Source: Hyaloraphidium curvatum
Lineage: Eukaryota; Monoblepharomycota; Hyaloraphidiomycetes; Hyaloraphidiales; Hyaloraphidiaceae
DNA: 64,000 nt
Assembly: GCA_025558095.1 (NCBI GenBank)
Contig: JAIVFI010000017.1
Coordinates: forward strand, 620,001 to 684,000
Direction of reading: 5' to 3'
Positions 19,351 to 30,783 of this stretch are shown piece by piece. The notes under the pieces are model-generated. The model was not told the origin of the DNA, made no database searches, and worked only from the letters and a program-made list of their open reading frames with translations. Every line of letters begins with the position of its first letter. The first letter of the stretch is position 1. The translations under genes and the position numbers were made by a program.

Positions 19351-20703
19351 TTCACCTTGGGATCGTCGCAGCTCACCTTCCACTTCCCTTGGCGGTCCCA
19401 CTCCATCCCCGTGATCCCGCCCGGCGTGCCGGGCTTGCTGCTCCCGTACGAGAGCACCAGGCGGTGGTGCGAGTCGGCGGGGGTGCCCTTCTCCGTGGCC
19501 GAGTGGAGGGCGTCGCCGGGGAGGACAGCGACCTGGCGTGTGGGCAGTCGCGTCAGAAATGGAAACGGGGAAAGGAACGGGGCAAGTACCGTGTGGTCGC
19601 CGTCCTTGTAGAACTCGGGCTGGAACGCGGCGCGCTCGAAGGGCGTGCGCTCCTTCTTGCCCTCCACGAAGGGGCGGAGGTGCGACGCGGTGGGGTAGAA
19701 CTTGGCCAGCTCCGTGAGCTGTCCGCAAAGTCAGCGACGGCAATCCCGGCAGGAACAGCGGACATCGAACCTGGTAGAACTGCGGCGGGAACATCCGCAC
19801 CTCCCCCTTGTTGAACTTGTCCAGCGCCTCCTGCGGCGTCATCCACGTCAGGCTCAGCGTCTCAGTCCCATCCGCCGACGTCGTCCTCGAGTGCGCGCGG
19901 CCGATGGGGTACGGCAGGTACGTGAGGAAGAACTGGGTCCGGAACCGCTTGTGCTCCACGGTTGGCGTGTTCCAGTTGGCCCAGTGCACGAGGCGCCCGA
20001 CGTCGGGGGCCATGCCGGTGCCTTCAAAGACCTTAGGGAAGGTCGGCGCCGAGGCATGGACCTCCTTGCGGATCTCTTGCAGGCCGCTGTCGGTCAGGGA
20101 GGTGGGGCGGCGGGGGTAGCTGAGCAGCAGGCCGACCTCCTCGAAGCTCTGGGTCGGACGTCAGTCCACAGGTCCTTGTCGGCCCAGAAAGGGGGAGAAA
20201 ACCGACCTCCCGCACGGCTCCGATGTAGTACTCCAGCCCGACGTCGATCCCGTCCCCATTGGTCTTGCGGTTCAGCACGGCCTCGGCCTCGGCCTTCGGC
20301 ACACCGTTGCGCTCCCACGTTTCCAGCAGCAGCTTCCGCCACAGCGGGTCCGAATCCACGGGCTCGATCGCGCCGCCTTGGCGGGGGAGACGTTTCAGCC
20401 CGGAACGCGGCGCCACAGAAAACGCGTCCGCCCACCGGGGTACACCGTCAGCCCGCCAAACGGGCCGCGCTGTGCGCGCTGGATCATCAGCACCTTGTAC
20501 TTTTCGGGGTCCGCGCCCTCCTCGCTCGCGCAGACGATGAGCGACGCCGCCGGCTTGAGCGGCGGCGGGTTCGAAGGCGGGGTGCGCAGGAGCTCGGCCA
20601 TGCCGCGGGCGGGGTTCCGGGAAGAAAGAAGCGAAGCTCGGAGGGGCGAGAGCGCGGCGGAGGCCGGGATGCGCGCAAGGAGGAGGGGGACACCGCGGCT
20701 CAT
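19344..20703 (-). CDS. NUDT19-type Nudix hydrolase, probable mitochondrial form
   Basis: Exons 20436-20703, 20207-20376, 19771-20148, 19590-19718 and 19344-19532 give 377 aa. The Nudix fold opens with PAASLIVCASEE, IQRAQRGPFGGLTVYPGG, then a long insertion (DPLWRKLLLETWERNG) before VRESFEEVGLLLS, the split Nudix box typical of the NUDT19/RP2p family. The catalytic REx2EE core is present (RESFEEVG). The family cleaves CoA or acyl-CoA diphosphate bonds. The chosen ATG at 20703 gives an Arg/Ser/Leu-rich leader (MSRGVPLLLARIPASAAL) like a mitochondrial presequence; an in-frame ATG at 20601 would remove it. The C-terminus is PKVKL, not a standard PTS1. Its stop codon lies at the edge of the inverted duplication. 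Confidence 0.9.
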
Positions 20704-21261
20704 CAGGTGCGGGTGGCAAAGCCTAGTAGGCACTTCGCATGGTGCGAGTGCAAGTCGTGCCGATCCCCCCGCACGTGGGACGACGGGCAGCCGGCCTCGC
20801 CGCCGCCGCTGGATGCCATCAGGCAGAAGGGCGAGGTGCACGCTCGTACCGTACCGCAGTCGTCGAAGCCACCACGCGCCAGCCTTGACACCGCGCCGCA
20901 GAACCGAAAAAAGCTCACCTGAGGAGGCGGGTTCCCCGCAGGAGGGCCAAAACCGTTAGTAGGCCCGCCGAAAGGGCCGTTGCCGAGAGGGATCATGAGG
21001 AGGAAGGCGGCGGCGCGGTGAGTAAAGTGCTTGAGGCGGGGCTGGCCCGAGGCGGCGGCGACGACGGCGTCAGGTAGAGTGGATGGATGCAAGCGGTAGC
21101 GCCTCTGTACCTTGACCTTCCCTGATTGATTCGATCCTATACTGTACACAGATTCCATGTCTGAAGGTCCTCTACGTGTCGTCCAATCGAACAGAAAAGT
21201 CCTCCGTAGCTTGCCGGCACAGTCCGTCAAGCGGGGGCGGCACAGACCGCGCGATCGCCCC
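20704..21261. other. Intergenic
   Basis: About 560 bases upstream of the Nudix gene and downstream of the small secreted gene. Open frames here look like GC-driven chance. No RNA gene or repeat was recognised. Confidence 0.4.
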
Positions 21262-21651
21262 TCATCTCGCAGTGTTCGCTGTACCGCCATAGGCAAGAAA
21301 CACGGTACCGGAAAGAGGCAGGATGAATGGCGAAAACATCATGGGATCGGTAAGGCGATGATTTCTCCACCGGGTCGAAGAAAAGACCCACGGCTCCAAG
21401 CACTCGTTCACCACCTCCTTGCCCTCGAAGCACTCGACCACGTGCCGCCCCTCGCAGTACTGACTTTCGCAAGGCTTGTTCCTGAACGAGAAGCGCGCCG
21501 GGGGGATGAGCGTCGGCTCGGGGAAGATGCCGGCGGGGACAGGGTGCTGCGCCTCTTCCGCGGCCATGGCCGGCCCGGCGACGGCGAGGAACAGCAGGGC
21601 GGCAAGGAGGGCGAAGAGGCAAATGCGGCGCAAAGAGGCGGAGGCGGGCAT
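21262..21651 (-). CDS. Small secreted protein, unknown family
   Basis: A single exon of 129 aa begins with a strong signal peptide (MPASASLRRICLFALLAALL, then FLAVAGPAMA). The mature part is short, with four Cys in CESQYCEGRHVVECF and NECLEPW. I do not recognise the family. The C-terminal ~30 residues after VFSSTRW look less protein-like, so an intron or an earlier end cannot be excluded. It is divergent from nothing obvious and sits between the Nudix gene and ABCF2/ARB1, all on the minus strand. An extracellular role is inferred from the signal peptide only. Confidence 0.6.
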   Translation of the reverse strand: MPASASLRRICLFALLAALLFLAVAGPAMAAEEAQHPVPAGIFPEPTLIPPARFSFRNKPCESQYCEGRHVVECFEGKEVVNECLEPWVFSSTRWRNHRLTDPMMFSPFILPLSGTVFLAYGGTANTAR

Positions 21652-21924
21652 CGTTGACGCCGGTCACGGAGTTCGTCGGGAACCGAACGGAGTGATGGAA
21701 TGAATCACCGGCGACCAACGGCGACTTCGAATCACTGGCCGGCTGGAGCAAGCTTCGAATCACACGCGGCTGGAGCACCCTCGAGTAAGAGCAAGCAGCT
21801 ATGATCATGGCAATCTGCATTACACATCTCTATGGGAACGTCTATCGGGCGCCGGAAGCCCGCCCCGGCCCCCGCGAGTGCCGTCACGTCCAGGATTCCA
21901 GCATGCAGGTACGGAAAGGAAGGC

Positions 21925-24266
21925 TCAGAGGCCCTTGAGGTCCACCTGCACCTCGTCCCGGAGCTTGTCCTTGTACTGCGCGATGGTGCCCTCCCACTTC
22001 GTGACGGTGCCGTTTTCTGGCAAAGGGAATGGATCAGCATCGTGGCGTTGTCAAGATCCTGAAGGAGACCAACCGCAGACGAGGATGTCCTCGGCCACCT
22101 GACTGATGAGCCGGAAGTCGTGCGAGACGAGCACGACGCCGCCGGTGAACTCGTTGATGGCGTCCGCGAGGGCGTCGATCGAATCGATGTCGCTGGACAA
22201 CAGAGTCAGATGGAGCTTCGGGGCCAATCCACGCGCAACTCACAGAGCGTTGGTCGGTTCGTCGAACAGGATGATGTGCGGCCTGCTGAGCGCGATCTCG
22301 CAAAACACGATCCTCGCGCGCTGCCCGTCCGACAGGTTCCGGATCGGGCAAAGCTGCGAGTTGCCCGTCAGGCCGAACCGGCCGATCTGCTGGCGCCAGA
22401 ACTGCAGCTCCCGCGGGAGGTCGGGGAACTTGCTGCGCAGGTACTCGATGGCCGACGCCGTCATGTCGAGCTGGTCCGCGGCGTGCTGGTGGTACCGGAC
22501 CATCTTCATGTTGGTGTGCCGCGAGACGGTGCCGTTGACGGGGACGAGCTCGCCGGTCATGAGCTTCAGGAGCGTCGATTTGCCTAGCAGAGGCAAGAAA
22601 GTGAGCAAATCATTCCGCCGCAGGTCTCGAAGATTCACGCACCGGCTCCGTTCGGCCCGACGAGCGCCACCCGCGAGTCCATGTCCACGCCGAGGTCCAG
22701 GTCCTTGTAGATCAGGTCCTCCCGCTTCTGGCTCCCGTTGTAGCTGAACGACACCTGGGTGAAGGCCACCAGCGGCGGCGGCAGCTTCCCGATCTCCTGG
22801 AAGTAGAACGCCGTCGTCTTGCGCTTCTCGACCTTCTCCACAAGGCCGTCGGCCTCCATCTTGTCCAGGATCTTCTGGCGCGACTTGGCCTGCCGCACCA
22901 GGTTCGCGTACGTGCCGACCGAGGCGATGAACTCCTTCATGTGCTTGATCTCGGCCTGCTGCTTGTCGAACTGCTTGTTCTGGTTGACCGAGAGCTCGTC
23001 GAAGGTCTGGACGTACTGGTCGTAGTTGCCCGTGTAGTACTGGAGCGTCTTTTTTGGCGTCCAGTCAATGATGTTCTAAACGGCGGTCGCAGGTGAGCAT
23101 CAAGACAACCGGTGTCCAGCACAAGCGATCCCACCGTGCAGACGTTGTTGAGGAAGTCCTGGGAGTGGGAGACGATGAGGAGGATGCGGTCGTAGCGCTT
23201 GAGGTACTCCTCGAGCCACACGCAGGCGCCGAGGTCTGAAGCAGCAGAAGTGAGCGAGGAGAATGATCAATCGCAACGCCTGCGCTCACCAAGGTGGTTC
23301 GTAGGTTCATCCATGATCAAGAGCGTGGGTCTCACGAACAGGGCCCGGGCAAGGCTGACCCTCATCCGCCAACCACCGCTCAGGTCCTTGGTCATCTTCT
23401 TCATCCGCTTCGCGTCGAAGCCCAGACCGTGGAGGATCATCGAGGCGCGCGCCTCGAAGGTGTTGGGGTCCAGCCGGTCAATCGACTCGTAGATCCCGTC
23501 GAGCAGCTCCGACTCCGGGTCCTCGGTGAGGATCTGTTCCATCAAGTCCTCCAGGCGCTGAAGAAAAGAGAGATCAGGTCCACGGGAAACCAAATGGTGG
23601 GCAAGCTCGACCAACCTTGACCTCCTCGGCACCGATAGCAACGACGGCCTCCAAAGCGGTCTGCTCCGTCGCCGCGTACTCCTCCTTCAGCAGATAGATG
23701 TCGATGTGATCCGGGATAGGAGCCTCGCGGGCGGCAAGGGAGCGAAGGAAGGTAGATTTGCCTGGGCAACGACGGTGGTCAGATCAATGCCCAGCGTGGT
23801 TCCGAACTCGCCCAGACAACAGCCCAAAGGCCAGAGCTGATGCGGTCCCTCCACACGTCCAAAGATGACGAGACCCACCGCAGCCGTTGGCGCCGATGAG
23901 ACCATAACGCCGACCAAAGTTGAGTTCGATGGTCGTCTCCTGCAGCAAGATGTTGCTGTAGAAAGAAAGGGAGTACAACTCGATCTTGATGTCCCTCGAT
24001 TGACGGTGAGACGTCAGGACGCCGGAGCTGGTCCGGTTTCCGGCCTCCGGGTCGGGGGCCGTGGTGGAGCCGCCTAGCGAGAGGTTCGAGACGGACGAAG
24101 CCAGTGTTTCCGCCGACTCGTCGCTCCTGTCCGACAGGGCGGGGGAGGCAGCCCGCTTCTCAGCGTCCTTGGCGGCCTTCGAGGAGGGGGCGGCCTTTCC
24201 GTTGGCCTTGGCGGCGCCGTTGGCCTTGGCAGGCGCCGGCTTCGTGGCCTTCGCTTTCGGAGGCAT
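21925..24266 (-). CDS. ARB1: ABC-F ATPase, ABCF2/ARB1 orthologue
   Basis: Eight exons: 23879-24266, 23616-23761, 23290-23557, 23135-23235, 22643-23075, 22244-22583, 22074-22192 and 21925-22016, giving 628 aa. An N-terminal Lys/Ala-rich tail precedes two ABC domains without TM segments. ABC1: GANGCGKST, signature [20 protein letters not shown]2: GPNGAGKST, signature [17 protein letters not shown] (Ala replaces the usual His), then VSHDFRL. ARB1/ABCF2-specific phrases are [32 protein letters not shown] and AINEFTGG. The family works in ribosome biogenesis and shuttles between nucleus and cytoplasm. Every junction keeps phase, and both Walker A motifs are split by an intron just before GKST. It is a complete housekeeping gene. 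Confidence 0.95.
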
Positions 24267-24610
24267 GGCGTGTCCGGGAGAAGACAGCGACCTCAGGAGC
24301 GTTCAGAAAAGACCGCCGAAGAAGTCAGAGGGGCCCGAAGAGGTGGCAGGAGGCGGCGTCCGGGTGTGGAACGAGGCAAGAGGTGCGGGAGAAAAATGGC
24401 GGGCCGAGCCTGCGCTGGGACGACCGCCCCAACAAGGCGGCTGACCTGGTGATTTCTCGGACAGGAAGGCCATCGAAAGAGGATGATGTCTATTCTTGGT
24501 CCGCCCTGTCGCTCGGAAGACCCAGGAATCGCTCCATAAAGGCCTTGTAGCGCGGACGCATCAGCTCCAAGAGCTGCCAAGGAGCTGGTAAGCCCGAGGA
24601 CGATGATTTC
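24267..24610. other. Intergenic, ARB1 promoter and SDR 3' flank
   Basis: About 344 bases. Nothing coding is supportable. It contains the ARB1 5' leader and the region just past the SDR stop. Confidence 0.4.
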
Positions 24611-25712
24611 TCAGTCCCGCCGAACCTTGAATCGGGTGCCGACCTCCAGCTTCTCGAAAGACGCCGCAGTGTTGCCGACGGCGATGTCCCGCTCCCCTTT
24701 CGCGAAACCAGCGAACACGGAGGCCACGAACTCGTCCACGGGCATCTCGGCGAGCTTCCCCCGGTCTTCCGCCGACATTTTGTCGAATGCCAGGGTAGGT
24801 TGATGTTTGTGATCGTGCAGCTCGGATGCCACCAACGGCGGAAGGATCTCGATAACGTGGAGGTTAGGGAAGGGGTCAGAGAGCTGTTCTCGAATTGCGA
24901 GGATCAGGTGATGAAGAGCAGCCTGGGACACTCAGTCAGCACATCTATGGCCCTCGCGGGACCGCGAGAATAGGCCTACCTTGGTGGCACAGTAATTCGC
25001 ACACGCCGGCAATGGCACAAGGGCGAGACCGGACGTCACAACCGCGAGGTACGAGTCGGTGCCCGCCTTTGCGAGCCCTTGGAGGTGCGGGAGGAAATGA
25101 ACGATCATGTGGAGGAAAGAAGTATAGTTTGTGTCGACCTCGGCATCCAACTCGTCCAGGCTGATCGAAGAAGGGTCCAGGAAGTTGGTTTGCCGCTGGA
25201 AGAAGCACGAGAACGCGGATAAGTAAGCGCCGCATCCATCTCCTCCGAAGCGAATCACGGTCACCTGCAAGCCAGCGTTCAGGATGACAGCGTTGAGGTC
25301 CGGGTTCTCCTCGACGACCTTCTTGCACCACGGTCCCAACTCCGCGAGCCTGGAACCATCGAGAGGGTAGGCACGCACGCGGTCCCCGTACTTCGAGGTC
25401 ATTTCGTCCAGCCGCTCCTGCCTCCGGCCGGTGACAATGACCTTCGTCGTGGGCGCGACGAGGAAGGCCTCGGCGAGAGCGTAGCCCAATCCGGAGGTCG
25501 CCCCGTGAACTAGGACGGTGTTGAACTTGAACGGCTTGCCAAGAGGATATCTGGATCCAGTGGCACCCAGGAATAGCGCAGGTGTTGGCCATTCGAATGC
25601 GTCAGAACTTCTTGTCGCGCCGCGCTCGCCCAAGCGCTAACCGTTCGTAGTGGTGGGCCGCTTTCCGCGTCCCTGCCGAGGCAGGATCGCCACCGGCATT
25701 GCCCGAGGCCAT
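24611..25712 (-). CDS. Short-chain dehydrogenase/reductase
   Basis: Exons 25642-25712, 25265-25550, 24980-25195 and 24611-24922 give 294 aa. The Rossmann nucleotide motif is VLVHGATSGLGYALA (TGxxxGxG type, with HGA), followed by VIVTGRRQERL, whose Arg suggests NADP(H) preference. NAGLQ is the NAG motif, VTSG provides the catalytic Ser, and NYCATK the Tyr-x3-Lys pair. The intron between NAGLQ and RQTNF removes an in-frame insert. The short first exon (MASGNAGGDPASAGTRKAAH) is joined in phase by an acceptor before TATCCTCTT, giving ERYPLGKPFKFNTVLV; without it no ATG is in frame. Classical single-domain SDR of normal length; substrate unknown. Divergence in the C-terminal region gives no further clue. 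Confidence 0.88.
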
Positions 25713-25864
25713 GGCGGCGGTTGAGCGACCTCGACGGGGAAACTTTGTGAGGGACGTCGGAATCGGCTCCTCGCGTCGGTGTCGACGGACCAAAACACAT
25801 ATCTTTCTTCGCGCCGCCAGCAAGTACAGATACCGTCCAAGAACGCGTAGACGACAGAGATCGA

Positions 25865-26451
25865 CTAGAGCTTCGGCTTGTGGTCCACGAGAGGCGTCAG
25901 GAACTTCATCGGGCCGTTCGTGGTGTACTGGCCGAGCTTGCTGCCGACTGGCAGAAGAAGGCGAAATAGGTGAGACATGAACGAGCGAAAACAGTGAGCG
26001 GGCGCACGTTTGGCAAAGTGGGGTGACTTGAGGTGGGCAACGAACGCGTCGCGGTCCTTGTAGTGCTCGACCTGGTTGCGAGTTGAGGTTAGAGACGAAC
26101 CAGCGGCAGACAGCAAAGACCAACCATAAAGTACTTTTCGGGCTCCGTCCGGGAAGCCAGCTCCTTCGGGTTCTTCGCCTGCTGCGTCAAAGTGTAAGTG
26201 AGCATGCCTGGCTCCTTCTGTCCTCCGAGAATCGCGTCAGCGGACTTCGGCGCTCCAAAGTCATGTCGTTCCCACGAGCGACTCGGTCATGAGCTCCTTC
26301 ATGAGGGCCTCGAAAGCTTCCCTGAGAAGATGAAAGGGAACGAAGAGGAGAGAGGGGGGAACAGTCGGTTCAACGGCACACTGCGGTCCCGTGTGGCCAC
26401 CGACTTCTGCCCCGGCTTCACGCTCATCTCGGCAATGATCCAGAACGACAT
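25865..26451 (-). CDS. Antibiotic biosynthesis monooxygenase (ABM)-like protein
   Basis: Five tiny exons (26405-26451, 26276-26321, 26125-26217, 26008-26071, 25865-25947) give a 110-aa ABM fold: MSFWIIAEMSVKPGQKEAFE, then ALMKELMTESLKEPGMLTY, PEKYFMVEHYKDRDAFVAHL, SPHFAKLGSKLGQY and a final FLTPLVDHKPKL. The order of strand, helix and the HL-SPHF motif matches small dimeric ferredoxin-like monooxygenases such as quinol monooxygenase YgiN. Those proteins oxidise quinols or aromatic substrates without cofactor, or have no catalysis. Four introns in 333 coding bases is extreme even here, but all phases agree and the result is continuous with the family. It is upstream of the SDR on the same strand; a joint redox role is only a guess. 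Confidence 0.87.
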
Positions 26452-27258
26452 TGTGACGCGCGCTTGGCGATGGGATAGTCTTTGGGTACGGGGAGCGCGT
26501 CCGACGTCCGTCCGAGCCGGCGCGCGGGAGACAGCGCGGCGTCGCGCAATCCCGGTGCCAGAACGAGACGGAAATGGTCAGGTCCGAGGCAGTCGTTCGA
26601 AATCGTTGGGCGTCCTCACGAGCTGCCGTGTAGTGCCGAACTCGCGGGATTGTCGGGACGGTTGATTTCGGCAGCCGATCGAACTTGCCACCGCACCCCG
26701 CGGACCAGAGGACCACAGTTGAGGACGCAGCATTCCTCATCACAAAGCAAGACGAATCCTATACTACGACCGCGACGTGTTTGTCTTCCAGATTCAGCTG
26801 CCTCGCCTATCTTCGGATCACCATCTCTCGCACAGATTGAAAGCGTTTTCACGGCGCAGATGTTCGACGCACCCTCAAAAGCAGCATCAGAGAATGTGGA
26901 TCGGAGGCGACTATCATTGAAGCAGAAGAAGCCACCCGTCGTCCGATAGCTGGCTGTGCTAACTGACTTGGCCACCGAGGGCCTGGGATCCTTGGGAGTT
27001 CCCGCTGCCGCCATCACGCCATTCGATTAATGCAGGGTAAGCGGATGCAAAGTCCCGTCGCGTCAGATTCATCCGACGTTCCGATGGACATGTGAGTGCG
27101 GGACCCTTTGCGGGTGGGGTCGGAGGCGGGGGTTCCTGCCCAGCCTTGAGGACCCTTAAGCGGGTCGGCCGACTTTCTTGACCGCCGCCCGCCTTCCTCG
27201 TCCAGCATCTGCGTCCACTTACCCTCGACTTCCCCTCCTCATCGACAAGGACGCGCAG
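26452..27258. other. Intergenic, divergent ABM / bestrophin promoters
   Basis: About 800 bases. AT content rises around 26740-26960. Small open frames exist, but none shows conserved or structured protein. It holds both promoters; no specific element was identified. Confidence 0.4.
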
Positions 27259-29144
27259 ATGGACGCCAAGAACGCGTCGCCGGTGGAGAGCGGCGTCGGG
27301 ATCAACATCGGCGGCGTGACGGACGTGAGCCGGGGACGCTCGCGCGGTCGTTCCATTCGCTCACAGCAGCCCCCTGAATCCCCGTCGTTGGCCTCGCGCG
27401 ATCTTCATCGGCACCGCTGCCGTCTTTTCCGCCGCGGCTTTGGCGGCATTCGCGCTCTTTTGCCCGGCCGACCAATCCGTTCATCCCCCCCGCTATCTCG
27501 GCCATTGCAGGCCAAAGTCGCCGGCTATGACAAGTTCATGGACCAGGTGAGCAAGCGATGGCCCCGATCTCGGCGACACGTGTCTCATTCGAGCTCTTTC
27601 AGCTGCTCCACTCGTTCCCGGGCGGGAACATGGCCTCTAGCTCGATGCGCTTCTCCTGGGTCCGCTGGTCGGGATCCGTCCGTGGGTTCCTGCATCATAG
27701 GGCCCCTCTTTGGTGGTCGCTTATCTTGTTTCGCAGTGCCCCGGGTCTGGCTCACTGTGGTGTTCTGGACGCTGTATGCCACGGTGATCGTCCTCATCGC
27801 CGAGCTGACTGGGTGGCGGAACACCATGAGCGCGCCCAACACCGGCATCATCAACCTGATTGGTGGGTCTTGTGCTGCGGGCCTGCTCTGGTCCGGATCA
27901 GGCAGTAATCACAAGTCCAGGCTTCGCCGCCGCCCTGCTCCTCGGTTTCCGCACCAACAGCGCTTGTGCGTGATCCCCGTGCTCCCATTTCCGCCCACGC
28001 CTCACCTTCGCCCCGCAGACGAGCGCTGGTACGAAGGCCGGAAGCTCTTCGAGGTCGCCTGCGCCCGCGTGCGCGAGATCGTGCGCTATTGGACTATTTA
28101 CTTCCCGGCCACCACGGACGAGGACAAGGGGCTGCAGCTCGATGCCTGCCGCGCCGCGGTCGCCTACGTATACGCACTCATGTGTACGTTCCTCGCTCCC
28201 TGCGGGCGGTTCCAAACCGTGCTGATCGCCGGTGCTTTCACACAGACCACCTCCGCGACGAGGACCCGCTCGACCACCCGGACTGCTCGGACCTCATCCC
28301 CCGCACCAAGAACGGCAACCTGGCCATCGAGTCCGACAACCCCAACACGCCGCGCTACTACTTCGAACAGGCGCACCGGGTCGTCCAGATGTCCGGGATC
28401 AACCGCACCGCCGGGACCGTAGAGATCAAGAAGAACCTCACGTCCTTCAGGCTGCCGGGCACGTGGCGCAACCCGCAGACCTACGCCGTGCCGTCGCAGT
28501 TGATGGGGCTCATGTACAAGTACACCAAGGAGAAGGCCGGGATCGCGCAGACGGGCCTCTTCACCGACCTCGGCTACACTCAAATGTCTTTGGAGCGCAT
28601 CCTGTCGACTCCCATGGTGGGCTGCTGTGTCGCCACGACACGGTATCGCTCGCTGACACCGCCCCATCCAGCCCCCCGTTTACTCCATTCACCTCAAGAT
28701 GGTCCTCACGATCTACTTCGCCAGCATCCCCTTCCAGTTCCTGCAGTGGTCGTACTTCGGCATCCTCCTCATGGCCGTCACCGCCTTTGTCATGTGGGGC
28801 TTCGAGTCCATGGGCCTCGAGCTCGAGAACCCCTTCGGGTGCGCACCTCCGCCTCCTTGCCGCAGCCTGCGAAAGCTGATCTCCCCCACCCCGACAGCTA
28901 CGACGCCAACGACCTCCCCCTGACCGAGATCTGCGCCATGCTCCGCCGCGAGATCGACTTCCTCTTCGAGAACCCGGTGTCGGACCTCGCGGACTGGGAG
29001 GCCAAGGCGACGCGCACGACGGACGAGCAGCTCGAGGCCGAGATGGCGGCAGAGAACGGGCTCACGGCCGAGGACATGGCGAGGCTGGACAAGAGGATGG
29101 CGGGGATCGACGCCGAGGACGAGAAGAGGATGAAAGCGCAGTGA
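27259..29144 (+). CDS. Bestrophin/RFP-TM family anion channel
   Basis: Nine exons: 27259-27324, 27511-27546, 27603-27681, 27737-27862, 27906-27965, 28019-28183, 28246-28616, 28672-28838 and 28898-29144, giving 438 aa. Family markers are GSVLPRVWLTVVFW, FRTNSAYERWYEGRK, LPGTWRNP, a hydrophobic pair around YFASIPFQFLQWSYFGILLM, and ENPFGYDANDLPL, the classic bestrophin/YneE acidic tail motif. The protein is a membrane anion channel. The C-terminal ~55 residues are acidic and helical. The first two short exons are the least certain: intron 1 would be 186 bases and contains an alternative frame with a hydrophobic stretch. All other phases agree with the alignment. Plasma-membrane or organelle location cannot be read. 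Confidence 0.9.
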
Positions 29145-30111
29145 GCGTTGGGGACGGCAGGAGACCGACACGAACTTGGACTGCGCGGGGAACGCGCGCC
29201 GACGGATCGCATATAGAGAAGGGTGGACAAGCGGATTGTGCACTACCAGGGAGTACCAAGCATGTAAGCATGTAATGTAGGAAACCAACAGTGATCTCAT
29301 CTGGGCACGGGCTTGGAGGACGTTGGAATGCCTCGATTTATGGCGCGTAAGCCCAAGGCCAGATCTGGTTTGGAGGAAGATTGCGTTCGGGGCGTCCCGA
29401 ACCCTCCGCCACCCGCTGCGCCACGTCCAGAAGATCCGATGTTCCGGAGACGTTCCGCGCAGCCCCGCCCCAGCAAGGACGGAAATCTTGACGAAACCAC
29501 ATGCAGGGTGTAAGGGAGGGAGGAATCCGGGCCAGGTCGGTCGGCATTGGTCGGGGGGCAGGGCTTCGCTTTTCGTGTACATTGGTCCTCCAAATCACCG
29601 GCCTGAATTCTCCCGCACCCGAGGGGAATGCCAGTACCGCACCCCTCGCCACCATCTCTCACCATCGGCGATGGATATCTCCGATCTGCTGTGGAGGATC
29701 GTCGGCGGGCTCACGACGAGGTGAACCAGAAGGCTGGGCCGCCGGCGAGCAGGCGACGGCCGCCGCGCGGAAGCGCCGCCGCATCATTCTCAACCGAAGC
29801 GAACATCCGAAGCCAACATCGCACACGGAGGAGAATACTTCGTTCCTGTCGGACTGGCGTCAAGTCGTCTTACTTTATGGCTGCCCGGGGCTCGAGGCTC
29901 CCGATCGATACAAACGGACAGATACTCAGAACAAATGTACTGGAGAAGTTCGATGGATGATGTTATTCAGTTCGCTAGGCCGCCGACGGCATTGCGCAGC
30001 AGCTCGGACGCCAACGGCGGCCCAACGTCGAAAGATCGACCCAAATCCGCAGCCCCGCAAAGTCCCAAAGCAGGTCTCAAGTGTCCGCCCTGCGTCCGCC
30101 GCCAGGATCCC
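29145..30111. other. Intergenic, ~970 bases
   Basis: This lies between the bestrophin stop and the stop of the Cys-motif gene (convergent ends). It is mixed composition with an AT-richer section 29780-29960. I see no conserved protein, RNA gene or repeat; short open frames on both strands look random. Confidence 0.4.
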
Positions 30112-30783
30112 TCACACGACCGCCCAGACTATCCTCTCCTCCCCGACGACAAGCACCACCGCCTCCCCCTCCGGATCGTACAGCTCCACCGCCTCGAAGA
30201 ACCTGCCCGCGACCTGCGGCAGCCTCTCGCGCGGGACGAACTCGGCGTGCTCGACGGCGGGCGCGGGCAGCGACGAGAAAGGCACGCGGAGGGCACCGCG
30301 GCCGTGCACGGCGTAAGAGGAGCGCGCGAGGGCTCGGAGGGGGGGAGGGAGGGAGAGGAGGAGCTGGGAGAATGGGTCGGCGGCGTCGTAGGAGCTGTTT
30401 GTGGCGGAATACGAGTAAGACGACAACTGCGGAGTTTCGGGCGAGGAGGCGACCCACCCCTGCCCGCCGGACGAAAGCAGCGCAGTCACGACTGCCTCCA
30501 GCCGCTCCCTGGGCGCCACCAGCCTGATTCGCTCCTCCCTTTCCCGGGCCATCTCGGTCGCCCGCCGCGTCGGCATCCGCCAGCTGGCTTCGGAAGCGCC
30601 CTCTGCCGCCCCGGCGATGTCCCGCCGCATCTCCCACGCGAGCCCCTCGACCTTGCAGCGCTCCGAGCAGTACCCGTCGGCGAGCGAGCCGCGGCGGCGG
30701 TTCGGCGACGACTGCGCGGGGAACAGCGAGCGCAGGCACGCCGGGTTGGCGCACGCGCGCGGCGGCGGGATGAGCGACGCCAT
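30112..30783 (-). CDS. Cys-motif (possible zinc-binding) protein, unknown
   Basis: Single exon of 223 aa from the ATG at 30783 (MASLIPPPRACANPAC). The N-terminus has CANPAC and, 23 residues later, YCSERC, a spacing compatible with a small treble-clef zinc site (inference). The rest has a helical charged section (TEMAREREERIRLVAPRERL), a Ser/Tyr-rich stretch (SSYSYSATNSSYDA) and a C-terminal block with FVPRERLPQVAGRFFEAVEL and VVLVVGEERIVWAVV. I do not recognise the family. The frame stays open upstream through the glycosyltransferase gene in antisense-like fashion because of GC bias, so the start rests on the first Met before the Cys motif. Confidence 0.6.
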   Translation of the reverse strand: MASLIPPPRACANPACLRSLFPAQSSPNRRRGSLADGYCSERCKVEGLAWEMRRDIAGAAEGASEASWRMPTRRATEMAREREERIRLVAPRERLEAVVTALLSSGGQGWVASSPETPQLSSYSYSATNSSYDAADPFSQLLLSLPPPLRALARSSYAVHGRGALRVPFSSLPAPAVEHAEFVPRERLPQVAGRFFEAVELYDPEGEAVVLVVGEERIVWAVV

